Shown: piece after piece, positions 16,197 through 25,186 of the stretch | How the letters are laid out: the number at the start of each line of letters is the position of its first letter | Position numbering within the stretch: the first letter of the stretch is position 1 | From: an uncultured Eubacteriales bacterium | Lineage (GTDB): Bacteria > Bacillota > Clostridia > Lachnospirales > Lachnospiraceae | Assembly (NCBI GenBank): GCA_900314775.1 | Contig: OMWM01000002.1 | Location: forward strand, 53,372 to 117,371 | Direction of reading: 5' to 3' | Length of the DNA stretch: 64,000 nucleotides | Made by a program: the position numbers and the translations under genes | Notes under the pieces: generated by a model | What the model saw: only the letters and a program-made list of their open reading frames with translations | What the model was told of the DNA's origin: nothing | The model's database searches: none

Positions 16197-18854
16197 ATGG
16201 TAAAACCATACGGATTAAACGAACTCAGGAAAATGTTCCTGGACTTTTTTGAGAGCAAGGGTCATCTTGTTCTGCCAAGTTTTTCACTTGTTCCGCACAA
16301 CGACAACAGTCTTTTACTGATAAATGCAGGTATGGCGCCGCTCAAGCCATATTTCACCGGCGAAGAGGTTCCGCCGAGACGGCGCGTTGCCACCTGCCAG
16401 AAATGCATCCGTACAGGCGATCTGGAGAATGTCGGCAAGACAGCCCGCCATGGCACTTTCTTTGAGATGCTGGGCAATTTCTCTTTCGGCGATTATTTCA
16501 AGCACGAGGCGATTGCCTGGTCCTGGGAATTCCTGACACAGGTTGTCGGTCTTGAACCGGACAGACTGTATCCGTCCATTTATCTCGATGACGATGAGGC
16601 TTTTGATATCTGGAACAAGGAGATCGGTATCCCGGCTGACCGGATTTTCCGGTTTGGCAAGGAGGACAACTTCTGGGAACACGGCTCGGGTCCGTGCGGT
16701 CCCTGCTCCGAGATTTACTATGACCGCGGCGAGAAGTACGGCTGCGGCAAACCGACCTGTACCGTAGGCTGCGACTGCGACCGTTACATGGAGATCTGGA
16801 ACAACGTATTTACCCAGTTCGACAATGACGGACACGGCAACTACACAGAACTGAAACAGAAGAACATCGATACCGGCATGGGCCTCGAGCGTCTGGCCGT
16901 TGTCGTACAGCAGGTCGATTCCATTTTCGATGTCGATACGATCCAGGCACTGCGCGATGAGGTGTGCCGCATCGCCGGCGTACAGTACGGCGAGAAGCAT
17001 GAGACGGATGTCTCTGTCCGCATTATCACGGACCATATCCGTTCGGCGACATTCATGATCTCCGATGGCATTCTGCCTTCTAATGAAGGCCGCGGCTATG
17101 TACTGCGCAGACTGATCCGCCGTGCGGCAAGAAACGGCAGACTCCTCGGCATTCAGGGCAAATTCCTCGAGAAGCTCTGCGAGAAGGTAATCGAGACCTC
17201 CAAAGACGGCTATCCGGAACTGGAGACCAGAAAGACCTTTATCCTCCGCGTCCTTTCTCAGGAGGAGGACAATTTCAACCGTACGCTCGATACCGGTCTG
17301 GAGATTCTCGGCGGTATGGAGAAGAAGCTCAGCGAAGACGGCGGCAAGGTGCTGGCCGGCGAGGATGCCTTCAAGCTCTATGATACCTACGGATTCCCTC
17401 TCGATCTGACAAAGGAGATCCTCGAAGAGAAGGGCTACGAGATCGATGAGGAAGGCTTTAAGAAATGCATGCAGGTACAGCGCGAGACAGCCCGCGGTGC
17501 CCGCAAGACAGCGAACTATATGGGCAAGGATCTGACCGTGTTTGATCATCTTGACCCGAAGATCAACAGCGAATTTGTCGGCTATGACCGCACGGAATGC
17601 GAATCGGAGATTCTGTTCCTGACAGAAGGCGCAGACGACACAAAGGCAGAATCCGTACAGGCCATGACGGACGGCCAGGAAGGTACGATTGTCACCGCGC
17701 AGACACCGTTCTATGCGACAAGCGGCGGCCAGATGGCGGACCGCGGCGTCATCATCGGACCGGAGGGCGAATTCACCGTCACCGATACGGAGAAGGTTTC
17801 CGGCGGCAAGATCGCACACCGCGGCAAAGTGACGCGCGGTATGTTCACGGTCGGCGAGAAGGTTACACTGAAGATCGACACAGCCCGCAGGAAGGATGCG
17901 GCGAAGAATCACAGTGCCACCCATCTTCTGCAGAAAGCGCTGCAGACCGTGCTCGGCGATCATGTTCACCAGAACGGTTCTCTGAACGACGAGAATCATC
18001 TTCGTTTCGACTTCACGCATTTTGCGGCTATGACGCCGGAAGAGCTCGCGAAGGTCGAGAAGATTGTCAATGAAGAGATCGAAGCCGGCCTGCCGGTGCA
18101 CACCGATGTCATGAGCATCGACGAGGCGCGCAAGACCGGTGCAATGGCGCTTTTCGGCGAGAAGTACGGCGAGAAGGTCCGCGTCGTTTCAATGGGTGAT
18201 TTTTCCAAGGAATTCTGCGGCGGCACCCATGTCAGCAATACCGCTGAGATCGGCAGCTTCAAGATCCTTTCCGAGCAGGGCGTAGCGTCCGGCGTCCGGA
18301 GAATCGAAGCCATTACCGGAAGCGGTGTTATGAAATATTACAGAGATCTGGAAAATGATCTCAAAGAGGCAGCGAAGACGGCGAAGTGTGAGCCGGATAA
18401 GCTGACCGAGCGTATCCTTGCTCTGCAGGATGAGGTGAAGAAACTCACCGCAGAGAATGACAAGCTGAAGAACCAGATGGCCAAAGAGGCGGCAGGCGAT
18501 GCGATGAGCAGTCTTACAGAGGTTGCCGGCATGAAATTCCTGCCGGTTCATCTGCAGAATGTCAATATGCAGGAACTCATGAACCTCGGCGATCAGTTCA
18601 AGGCGAAGATCGGAGAGGGCGTGGTTGTGCTCGCTTCGGATAACGGCGGCAAGGTCAGCCTGCTTGCCATGGCAACAGACGGCGCTGTGAAGAAGGGCGC
18701 ACATGCCGGCAATATCATCAAAGCCATCGCTAAGCTCGTTGGCGGCGGCGGCGGCGGAAGACCGAACATGGCGCAGGCCGGCGGCAAGAACGCGGCAGGC
18801 ATCGATGATGCACTGAAAGCAGCGGCGCAGACGCTGGCTGAGCAGCTTGGCTGA
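16197..18854 (+). CDS. alaS: Alanyl-tRNA synthetase
   Basis: AlaRS charges tRNA-Ala and hydrolyses mischarged Ser- and Gly-tRNA-Ala. The 885-residue protein has the class II aminoacylation core (FFESKGHLVLPSFSLVP, then RTGDLENVGKTARHGTFFEMLGN in two parts), the editing-domain motifs HSATHLLQKAL and EFCGGTHVSNT, a coiled-coil stretch near residues 718-765 and a C-terminal DHHA1 domain rich in glycine (GGGGGG near 847). The ATG has GGAGGC upstream. No T-box leader fits in the 60-base leader. Confidence 0.98.
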   Translation: MVKPYGLNELRKMFLDFFESKGHLVLPSFSLVPHNDNSLLLINAGMAPLKPYFTGEEVPPRRRVATCQKCIRTGDLENVGKTARHGTFFEMLGNFSFGDYFKHEAIAWSWEFLTQVVGLEPDRLYPSIYLDDDEAFDIWNKEIGIPADRIFRFGKEDNFWEHGSGPCGPCSEIYYDRGEKYGCGKPTCTVGCDCDRYMEIWNNVFTQFDNDGHGNYTELKQKNIDTGMGLERLAVVVQQVDSIFDVDTIQALRDEVCRIAGVQYGEKHETDVSVRIITDHIRSATFMISDGILPSNEGRGYVLRRLIRRAARNGRLLGIQGKFLEKLCEKVIETSKDGYPELETRKTFILRVLSQEEDNFNRTLDTGLEILGGMEKKLSEDGGKVLAGEDAFKLYDTYGFPLDLTKEILEEKGYEIDEEGFKKCMQVQRETARGARKTANYMGKDLTVFDHLDPKINSEFVGYDRTECESEILFLTEGADDTKAESVQAMTDGQEGTIVTAQTPFYATSGGQMADRGVIIGPEGEFTVTDTEKVSGGKIAHRGKVTRGMFTVGEKVTLKIDTARRKDAAKNHSATHLLQKALQTVLGDHVHQNGSLNDENHLRFDFTHFAAMTPEELAKVEKIVNEEIEAGLPVHTDVMSIDEARKTGAMALFGEKYGEKVRVVSMGDFSKEFCGGTHVSNTAEIGSFKILSEQGVASGVRRIEAITGSGVMKYYRDLENDLKEAAKTAKCEPDKLTERILALQDEVKKLTAENDKLKNQMAKEAAGDAMSSLTEVAGMKFLPVHLQNVNMQELMNLGDQFKAKIGEGVVVLASDNGGKVSLLAMATDGAVKKGAHAGNIIKAIAKLVGGGGGGRPNMAQAGGKNAAGIDDALKAAAQTLAEQLG

Positions 18855-18877
18855 TTGATTTCAAGGCGGAATATTTA

Positions 18878-20242
18878 ATGAAGGAATTAAAGAATCTTCT
18901 CTATGTGATCATGGGCGTGGTATTCCTTGTTGTCCTGTTCGTCGTCTGCAATCGGTACGCCGGACAGGTTAAGGAAGAAAATGCTGACCAGATTCAGCCG
19001 TCCATTGTAAATGGACAGCAGACACCGGAGACGGAGTCGGAATCGAGGACGGCAGCCGAGGATGCCGAGGCTGTGGACGTAGAGAAACAGGTACAGGCAA
19101 TGGTATCGGATGAATCGTCTTCCTCGTGCAGCATTGTGCTTGCCGGCGATATCCTGATGCAGGAGAGTCAGTTTGAATCCGCTTATGATTCGGAAACTGA
19201 GGAATTCGATTTCACACCGTGGTTTGCCAATATCAGCGATATCCTGCAGAGCGGTGATTTCACCGCGGCGACGCTGAAGACAACCTTTGCGGGACAGGAT
19301 AACGGTGCCGGGACCGCCTATGGCGGATACGGTGTCTATCAGGGACTCAGCAATGCGCCGGAGACCCTGGCAGATGCCATGGCGTCTGCCGGTATCTCGC
19401 TTGTCAATACGGCAACCAATCACGCCGGCGATTTTGATTTTGCCGGTATCAGTTCCACGATCGGCTATCTGGATGATGCGAAGATCGAGCATGTCGGTAC
19501 GGCCGATTCGGAAGACGGTGTGAAGACCTATGTGTATGACAGCGGCAGCGTAAAGGTCGGCTTTGTCGGCTATACCAATTCGCTGAACTACGCTCTCACA
19601 GAAGGCGGAGATTACGCGCTGAATTATCTGGAAGACTACAGCAGCGACAAGATGGATGAACTCTGCAGCGATGTGAAGGCACTCCGGAAAGACGGTGCGG
19701 ATATCGTTGTCGTGATGCTCAATTTCGGAAGCGTGGATTCCGATAGTATAGAAGAAGAACAGCAGACGGCGGCTGAGCAGATTGCCGAGGCGGGCGCGGA
19801 TATCATCGCCGGCACCGGCTCGACGATGGTCAAACCGATGGAAGTGCTCAATGTCACCGATGATGACGGCAATGATCACAGCTGTACGGTGCTTTACGGC
19901 ATGGGCGTGCTGCTTTCGTCCGAGGTCTATGATGAAGATGTGGGAACGGATTCGGATATGACGGCCGTTTTCAAATTCAATATCGCGCAGAATGCCGGCA
20001 GTGCGAAGGTCGATTCCGTGGCGGTCTATCCGGTTTATGAGAACTGGACAGATGACGGAACGCTCAGTCCGGTACCGGTATGCAAGGCCAAAGACGACGC
20101 ATCGTCCTACAGCGATGAGCTGGATGAAGATGACGAGGCGCGGATCGAGGAAGGCTATACTTCCGTGATCGAGCGGCTGACGGACGACACCGGTCTGTCC
20201 TATGATTACAAGGATTATTCCTATGTGATTTCCTTACAGTAA
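18878..20242 (+). CDS. CapA-like (PGA capsule / metallophosphatase-type) membrane-anchored protein, degenerate motifs
   Basis: The 454-residue protein starts with a short cytoplasmic tail, one hydrophobic segment near residues 6-26 and an acidic Ser/Glu-rich linker to about 85. The rest resembles the CapA/PgsA fold: AGDILM, AGISLVNTATNHAGDFD (the N-x-N-H motif is retained) and a GFVGYTNS segment. The later metal motifs appear lost: where family members have HxGxE there is NFGSVD, and where GHHPH is usual there is GTGSTMVKP. It is probably extracytoplasmic. A polyglutamate-capsule role is unlikely, since no capB/C genes are near. Function unknown. Confidence 0.68.
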   Translation: MKELKNLLYVIMGVVFLVVLFVVCNRYAGQVKEENADQIQPSIVNGQQTPETESESRTAAEDAEAVDVEKQVQAMVSDESSSSCSIVLAGDILMQESQFESAYDSETEEFDFTPWFANISDILQSGDFTAATLKTTFAGQDNGAGTAYGGYGVYQGLSNAPETLADAMASAGISLVNTATNHAGDFDFAGISSTIGYLDDAKIEHVGTADSEDGVKTYVYDSGSVKVGFVGYTNSLNYALTEGGDYALNYLEDYSSDKMDELCSDVKALRKDGADIVVVMLNFGSVDSDSIEEEQQTAAEQIAEAGADIIAGTGSTMVKPMEVLNVTDDDGNDHSCTVLYGMGVLLSSEVYDEDVGTDSDMTAVFKFNIAQNAGSAKVDSVAVYPVYENWTDDGTLSPVPVCKAKDDASSYSDELDEDDEARIEEGYTSVIERLTDDTGLSYDYKDYSYVISLQ

Positions 20243-20247
20243 AAAGC

Positions 20248-20275
20248 TTGACGAAACGCCATTCTATGGTATAAT
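20248..20275 (+). promoter_or_regulatory. Promoter of rpsU
   Basis: TTGACG (20248-20253), a 16-base spacer and TATAAT (20270-20275). The expected start is near 20281, where an imperfect hairpin begins: AGTGC-C-TTG (20281-20289) against CAAGCACT (20307-20314). Confidence 0.75.
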
Positions 20276-20348
20276 TAAATAGTGCCTTGGTCATACCCTT
20301 AGTGTACAAGCACTTAATTTAAAACCGGAGGGAGGTTGGGTGTGAGCG

Positions 20349-20525
20349 ATGTCAGAGATCATAGTTAAGGAAAACGAGAGCCTGGACAGTGCATTACGCA
20401 GATTCAAGAGAAGCTGCGCGAAAGCTGGTATTCAGCAGGAGATCCGTAAGAGAGAACATTATGAGAAGCCGAGCGTTAGACGTAAGAAGAAGTCTGAGGC
20501 AGCTCGTAAGAGAAAGTATAAATAA
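20349..20525 (+). CDS. rpsU: 30S ribosomal protein S21 (58 residues)
   Basis: S21 is a small basic 30S protein important for initiation. Translating from ATG 20349 gives 58 residues beginning [19 protein letters not shown] and then [20 protein letters not shown], with a lysine/arginine-rich end ([15 protein letters not shown]), matching S21 throughout. GGAGGTT lies at 20331-20337. It has its own promoter and a strong terminator, so it is monocistronic. Upstream GTG 20342 is out of frame and runs quickly into a stop. Confidence 0.96.
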   Translation: MSEIIVKENESLDSALRRFKRSCAKAGIQQEIRKREHYEKPSVRRKKKSEAARKRKYK

Positions 20526-20549
20526 TCTCCGATAACACGGTTTCTAAAC

Positions 20550-20586
20550 AAGACTATAACTGCAAAGTTATAGTCTTTTCTTTATT
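20550..20586 (+). terminator. Strong intrinsic terminator after rpsU
   Basis: Perfect 12-bp stem AAGACTATAACT (20550-20561) / AGTTATAGTCTT (20566-20577) closed by a GCAA tetraloop, followed by TTCTTTATTT. Confidence 0.95.
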
Positions 20587-20613
20587 TAAGCTATGTGAAA
20601 TTACATTGATTCG

Positions 20614-20622
20614 TGCTAAAAT
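20614..20622 (+). promoter_or_regulatory. Possible extended -10 promoter of phoH
   Basis: TGCTAAAAT at 20614-20622 fits an extended -10 element. No good -35 is seen at the proper distance. It is the only promoter-like sequence between the rpsU terminator and phoH. Confidence 0.4.
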
Positions 20623-20654
20623 TGATAACAGATGTTCAGAGGGAGGATATTTGC

Positions 20655-21677
20655 ATGGGAGCTGCGGAAGAAATCATTGATGTACCGGCGGAGCATATCA
20701 GAAACGTTTTCGGGGAATTTGACAGTTTTCTCAAGCTGATCGAGCAAAAGCTTCATGTCACGATCGTTGCCCGGGGCGGATCATTGAAGGTGCTCGGAGA
20801 CGAGGCCCATATAAAGCAGGCGGTCAGAGCGCTGGAACAGCTCATCCATCTATCCGAAAACGGTGCGGCGATAACCGAGCAGAACGTAAATTATACGATC
20901 GAGCTGGTGATGGAAGATTCCAAAGAAGATATCAATGATCTTTACAGCGATATCATCTGTCACACGGTAAGCGGCAAACCTGTGATGCCGAAGACATCCG
21001 GGCAGAAGATCTATGTCGACGATATCCGCAGCAAGATGATCGTCTTCGGCGTCGGACCGGCCGGCACCGGCAAGACTTATCTGGCGATGGCGATGGCGAT
21101 CACTGCCTTCAAGAATAATGAAGTCAACAGGATTATCCTGACGAGACCGGCGATCGAAGCCGGCGAGCGGCTCGGCTTTCTGCCGGGCGATCTGCAGCAG
21201 AAGATCGATCCTTATCTGCGCCCGCTTTACGATGCCCTGTATGAGATCATGGGGGCGGACAGCTATCTGCGCAATTCGGAGAAAGGCCTGATTGAGGTGG
21301 CACCGCTTGCGTACATGCGCGGCCGCACGCTCGACAATTCTTTTATCGTGCTCGATGAGGCGCAGAATACGACGCCGGCCCAGATGAAGATGTTTCTGAC
21401 GAGAATCGGTTTCGGCTCCAAAGTGATTGTGACAGGCGACCTCACGCAGAAGGACCTGCCTGCCGGACAGCAGTCGGGACTCGATGTCGCACTGAAGATT
21501 CTCAAGGGCATTCCGGAGATCGGCATCTGCATGTTCAGCAGCCGCGATGTAGTGCGCCATCCGCTGGTGCAGAAGATTGTCCGTGCATATGATGAATATG
21601 AGGCGAAACAGGCGAAGAAAGCCCATCACAGACAGGGCACCGGCTATACCGATAATGAGAGGAAAAGAGAAAAGTGA
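20655..21677 (+). CDS. phoH: PhoH-family ATPase (PhoH-like)
   Basis: PhoH-like proteins are cytoplasmic P-loop ATPases, thought to act in RNA metabolism because they pair with YbeY. After an N-terminal KH-like segment (VARGGSLKVLGDEAHIKQAV), the ATPase core has Walker A GPAGTGKTYLAMA and Walker B FIVLDEAQNT, then TGDLTQKDLP. The open frame begins at 20613, but ATG 20655 is preferred because GGGAGG lies at 20641-20646, giving 340 residues. The stop overlaps the ybeY start (GTGA). Confidence 0.94.
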   Translation: MGAAEEIIDVPAEHIRNVFGEFDSFLKLIEQKLHVTIVARGGSLKVLGDEAHIKQAVRALEQLIHLSENGAAITEQNVNYTIELVMEDSKEDINDLYSDIICHTVSGKPVMPKTSGQKIYVDDIRSKMIVFGVGPAGTGKTYLAMAMAITAFKNNEVNRIILTRPAIEAGERLGFLPGDLQQKIDPYLRPLYDALYEIMGADSYLRNSEKGLIEVAPLAYMRGRTLDNSFIVLDEAQNTTPAQMKMFLTRIGFGSKVIVTGDLTQKDLPAGQQSGLDVALKILKGIPEIGICMFSSRDVVRHPLVQKIVRAYDEYEAKQAKKAHHRQGTGYTDNERKREK

Positions 21678-22177
21678 CCGTTAATATAGAGACAGAGACA
21701 GAGAATACACTTGATTTTGACAGTGCGTCCGTCATCCGCGCGGTCGTGGAGGCAGCTGCGGATTATGTAAAGTGTCCGTATGAGATACAGGTCAACGTGC
21801 TGCTGACAGATGATGAGGCGATTCACGAGATCAACCGCGAGCAGCGCGGCATAGACCGCGCGACCGATGTGCTTTCCTTTCCGCTGGCACAGTATGATCC
21901 GCCGGCGGATTTCTCCATGTTTGATGACTGCGAGACGGAAGACTACTTTGACCCCGACAGCGGCGAACTGATGCTCGGGGATATCGTCATTTCCCTGGAT
22001 CATGTGAAGGAGCAGGCCAGCGCCTACGGCCATTCGCAGAAGCGGGAGCTGGCTTTTCTGACGGCGCACAGCATGCTGCACCTGTTCGGCTATGATCACA
22101 TGGAAGAAGATGAGCGCCTTGTGATGGAGGAAAAGCAGGAAGAGATTCTCCAGCAGCTCGGAATTGTCAGAGACTGA
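21674..22177 (+). CDS. ybeY: Endoribonuclease YbeY (rRNA maturation factor)
   Basis: YbeY is a zinc-dependent single-strand endoribonuclease used in 16S rRNA 3'-end processing and ribosome quality control. The zinc triad HSMLHLFGYDH (H-x3-H-x5-H) is intact, preceded by GDIVISLDHVKEQA and DRATDVLSFPL. The 167-residue length is standard. GTG 21674 overlaps the phoH stop, so the pair is translationally coupled, the usual phoH-ybeY arrangement. Confidence 0.95.
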   Translation: MTVNIETETENTLDFDSASVIRAVVEAAADYVKCPYEIQVNVLLTDDEAIHEINREQRGIDRATDVLSFPLAQYDPPADFSMFDDCETEDYFDPDSGELMLGDIVISLDHVKEQASAYGHSQKRELAFLTAHSMLHLFGYDHMEEDERLVMEEKQEEILQQLGIVRD

Positions 22178-22208
22178 CAGAATGTACCTGTGAAAAAACA
22201 ATATTCCG

Positions 22209-22237
22209 TTGAAAGTACGGGCTGTTTTTATTAGAAT
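22209..22237 (+). promoter_or_regulatory. Putative promoter upstream of the flippase gene
   Basis: TTGAAA (22209-22214), 17-base spacer, TAGAAT (22232-22237), about 50 bases before the start codon at 22286. It lies in the 108-base gap after ybeY. I do not see a convincing terminator in that gap. Confidence 0.5.
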
Positions 22238-22285
22238 ATTATCAATGTCTTTAAATAGAATTCAGATTGGGGTTTAATTTACATA

Positions 22286-23917
22286 ATGGCGCAGAGCAAT
22301 AAGAATCATGACGCAGGCCGGAACATACTGGTGCAGGGTACCGTGCTTGCCGTTGCCGAATTTATTTCCAGACTGATCGGACTTGTCTATCGTATTCCGC
22401 TGCAGCGCATTGCCGGTGATGAAGGCATGGGCTACTACGGATATGCCTACGATATCTTTTCTATTCTGTATATACTTTCTATCAGCGGCGTCCCGCTGGC
22501 TGTCATGAAGCTGATTTCCACATGCCGTGCGAAGCACGATTCTCTGAATCAGCGCCGTGTTGTCATAGCGTCCCTGATATGGACGGTTCTGGTCGGCGGC
22601 GTGATCGGCGGCCTTACGGTTCTGTTTGCGAGCCAGATTTCCAGACTGGTCTTCGGTGCGCAGCTGGCAGACAACATCACACCGTCGCTGCGCGTACTCG
22701 GTTCGACGATATTTTTCTGCTGCATACTGAGTGCTTTCCGCGGCTTTTTCCAGGGTCTCGGGACCATGATTCCGACAGCGGTATCCAATATCATCGAGCA
22801 GGTTTTCAACGCCGTATTCAGCGTTCTCATGGCCTGGATTCTGGTAGCCAGAGGCCCGGCCTATGCCGCAATGGGCGGTACGCTCGGTACCTGCATCGGC
22901 GCCCTTTCCGCCGTACTGTTTCTGATTGTGATCTATCTCATGTACCGGCCGCGGCTGATGAACCGCGTGCGCCGGGACAAGACCAGCAGACCGATCCCGT
23001 ATTCGTCTCTTATGAAGAATATCACGTTGGTCATGGTGCCGGTTATGCTCGGCTCCATCGTGAGCAATATCAATGCAATCGTTGATTCATCCCTGTACAG
23101 CAATATTCTGGCCGGACAGGGTTACTCGGCGGATCTGATTTCGACGCTTTACGGCAAATACACCAGTAAATTCAAGACGATTGCCAATCTGCCGCTGGCG
23201 ATGGCGACCGCACTGGGCGTTGCGATGATTCCGGATATTCAGACAGCTTATGTCAAGGGAGACCGCGAGGGCGTACTGCATAACATTTCGCTGACGCTGC
23301 GTTTCAGCATGATTGTCGCCATTCCGTCTACGGTCGGCCTGGCCGTCCTCGGCGGCCCGGTTGTACAGCTGCTGTTCGGCGATACATCCGCAGTTGTCAA
23401 AAACATGATGACGATCGGTTCGACGTACGTGGTTCTGTATTCCATCCAGAATGTGACCACATCGGCCCTGCAGGGAATTGACCGCATGCGGGATCCGCTG
23501 ATCAATTCGATCATCACACTTGGCATTCACACGGTTTTCGTGTACGTACTGCTGAAATACTGTGATATGAACGTTTTCGCACTCGTTTTCGGTACAGTGC
23601 TGCTCGCGTTCATCATGTGTATTCTGAATCACTATTCGCTGAAAAAGCATATCGGCTATAAGCAGGAGATTGTGAAGACCTATCTGATTCCGACGGCTGC
23701 ATCTGCGGTCATGGGAATCTGCGTCTATATCGTATACCGCGTCTTCCTGCTCTGGCTTGACAGCAATGCGATTGCCTGCATTATCGCTATTTTAGTCGGC
23801 ATGTTGATTTACACGGCGATGCTTCTTCTTATGCACGGCGTGACAGAAGAGGAAATCTACAAATTCCCGAAGGGCAGCGCGATCGTCCGTATTCTGAAGG
23901 CGATCCGTCTTCTGTAG
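22286..23917 (+). CDS. SpoVB/MurJ-type polysaccharide or lipid II flippase (MVF/MATE-like)
   Basis: A 543-residue integral membrane protein of the MOP superfamily, with about 13-14 hydrophobic segments alternating with short loops. The N-terminus GTVLAVAEFISRLIGLVYRIP resembles SpoVB/Amj-MurJ-like flippases of Firmicutes, which move lipid-linked cell-wall or polysaccharide precursors across the membrane. MurJ function is plausible but not proved, and SpoVB paralogues are common. The Shine-Dalgarno is weak. It is followed at nine bases by a flavoprotein gene. Confidence 0.85.
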   Translation: MAQSNKNHDAGRNILVQGTVLAVAEFISRLIGLVYRIPLQRIAGDEGMGYYGYAYDIFSILYILSISGVPLAVMKLISTCRAKHDSLNQRRVVIASLIWTVLVGGVIGGLTVLFASQISRLVFGAQLADNITPSLRVLGSTIFFCCILSAFRGFFQGLGTMIPTAVSNIIEQVFNAVFSVLMAWILVARGPAYAAMGGTLGTCIGALSAVLFLIVIYLMYRPRLMNRVRRDKTSRPIPYSSLMKNITLVMVPVMLGSIVSNINAIVDSSLYSNILAGQGYSADLISTLYGKYTSKFKTIANLPLAMATALGVAMIPDIQTAYVKGDREGVLHNISLTLRFSMIVAIPSTVGLAVLGGPVVQLLFGDTSAVVKNMMTIGSTYVVLYSIQNVTTSALQGIDRMRDPLINSIITLGIHTVFVYVLLKYCDMNVFALVFGTVLLAFIMCILNHYSLKKHIGYKQEIVKTYLIPTAASAVMGICVYIVYRVFLLWLDSNAIACIIAILVGMLIYTAMLLLMHGVTEEEIYKFPKGSAIVRILKAIRLL

Positions 23918-23926
23918 GAGATAAAT

Positions 23927-25186
23927 ATGTTATATGATATCGGTATCATAGGTGGAGGAGCTTCCGGAATGGCAGCCTGTATTGCGGCTGCCGAAACGGG
24001 AGCCTCTGTGCTTTTACTGGAAAGAATGCCGCAGCTCGGGCGCAAGATTCCGGCGACCGGAAACGGCCGCTGCAATCTGACGAATCTGCGCGTACGCCGC
24101 GGAAAAGATATGACGCCGTTCTACCGCGGCCAGGAAACTGCCTTTGCCGGCCGCGTCCTTTCACAGTTTGACAGTGCGGATACGATCCGGTTTTTTCAGT
24201 CGATCGGTGTCTATACGCACGACCGCGACGGCTATGTCTACCCGCTGTCGGATCAGGCATCGACCGTGCGCGATGCGCTCGAGCGGGCGGTCCGCTCTTT
24301 CCGGTCTGTGACGGTCAGAGAAGGCGTGCAGGTGACGAAGGCCCGCTTTGTAAAAGACGGCCGGTATTTCCAGATAACAGCCGGGCAGGAGACGTTCAGG
24401 GCAGCAAAGCTGATCATCGCCTCCGGCGGGCAGTCGCAGAGCCGGCTGGGCAGTGACGGTTCCGGCTATGCGCTGTGCCGCAGTTTCGGTCACAAAGTGA
24501 TTCCGGCTGTGCCTGCGCTGTGTGCGCTGCATGCCGCTGATCAGGCGCAGTTTTTCAAAACCTGCGCCGGCGTAAGATGCCGTGCGGCGGTATCCGTCTT
24601 TGAAAACGGCTCTTTTATGGAAAGCAGCAGCGGGGAGCTGCAGCTGACCGCGTACGGTCTTTCCGGCATTCCCGTGTTTCAGATCAGCCGTTTTGCGGCC
24701 TATGCGCTGCGGCAGCGAAGCCGTGTCAGCGCGCAGGTCGATTTTGTGCCGGAGATGCGGGAAGGAAAACTGCGGACATTTCTGCAGGAGGAAGGCAGAC
24801 GCCATCCGGATTATACGGCAGAGCAGGTGCTGTGCGGCATTGTCAACAGCCGCCTGGCGCAGGCACTGTGCCGCATTGCGGGAATCCGCCCGCAGCAGCG
24901 GATGAAGGATTCGGACGGGCAGCTGGCAGCGCTGGTGCGCAGCCTGAAAAAGCTTCGTTTTGAGATAAAAGGCACGAATGATTTTGATCAGTCGCAGGTG
25001 ACAGCCGGCGGGATCAGCACGCGGGAGATCGACAGCAATACCATGATGTCACGCCTCGTGCCGGGACTGTATATAACCGGTGAGCTCCTTGATATCGAAG
25101 GTATCTGCGGCGGCTTTAATCTGCAGTGGGCCTGGGCGACCGGTGTGCTCGCCGGCCGGCATGCAGCAGGAGGCAGACATGCTTAA
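23927..25186 (+). CDS. NAD(P)/FAD-dependent oxidoreductase, HI0933/YhiN (BaiN-like) family
   Basis: A flavoprotein of the HI0933/YhiN family, which includes BaiN-like proteins annotated in gut Clostridia. The N-terminal FAD-binding site IGIIGGGASGMAACIAA is followed by LGRKIPATGNGRCNLTN, the family hallmark, and the C-terminus holds ITGELLDIEGICGGFNLQWAWATG. The physiological substrate is not established. Its last eight bases overlap the next gene, another flavoprotein. Confidence 0.87.
   Translation: MLYDIGIIGGGASGMAACIAAAETGASVLLLERMPQLGRKIPATGNGRCNLTNLRVRRGKDMTPFYRGQETAFAGRVLSQFDSADTIRFFQSIGVYTHDRDGYVYPLSDQASTVRDALERAVRSFRSVTVREGVQVTKARFVKDGRYFQITAGQETFRAAKLIIASGGQSQSRLGSDGSGYALCRSFGHKVIPAVPALCALHAADQAQFFKTCAGVRCRAAVSVFENGSFMESSSGELQLTAYGLSGIPVFQISRFAAYALRQRSRVSAQVDFVPEMREGKLRTFLQEEGRRHPDYTAEQVLCGIVNSRLAQALCRIAGIRPQQRMKDSDGQLAALVRSLKKLRFEIKGTNDFDQSQVTAGGISTREIDSNTMMSRLVPGLYITGELLDIEGICGGFNLQWAWATGVLAGRHAAGGRHA

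Noticed and set aside
16314..18101. A 595-codon minus-strand open frame
   Set aside because: It lies wholly opposite alaS and has no Shine-Dalgarno or recognisable domain.
20342..20348. GTG start for rpsU
   Set aside because: It is out of frame with S21 and its own frame closes after eight codons.
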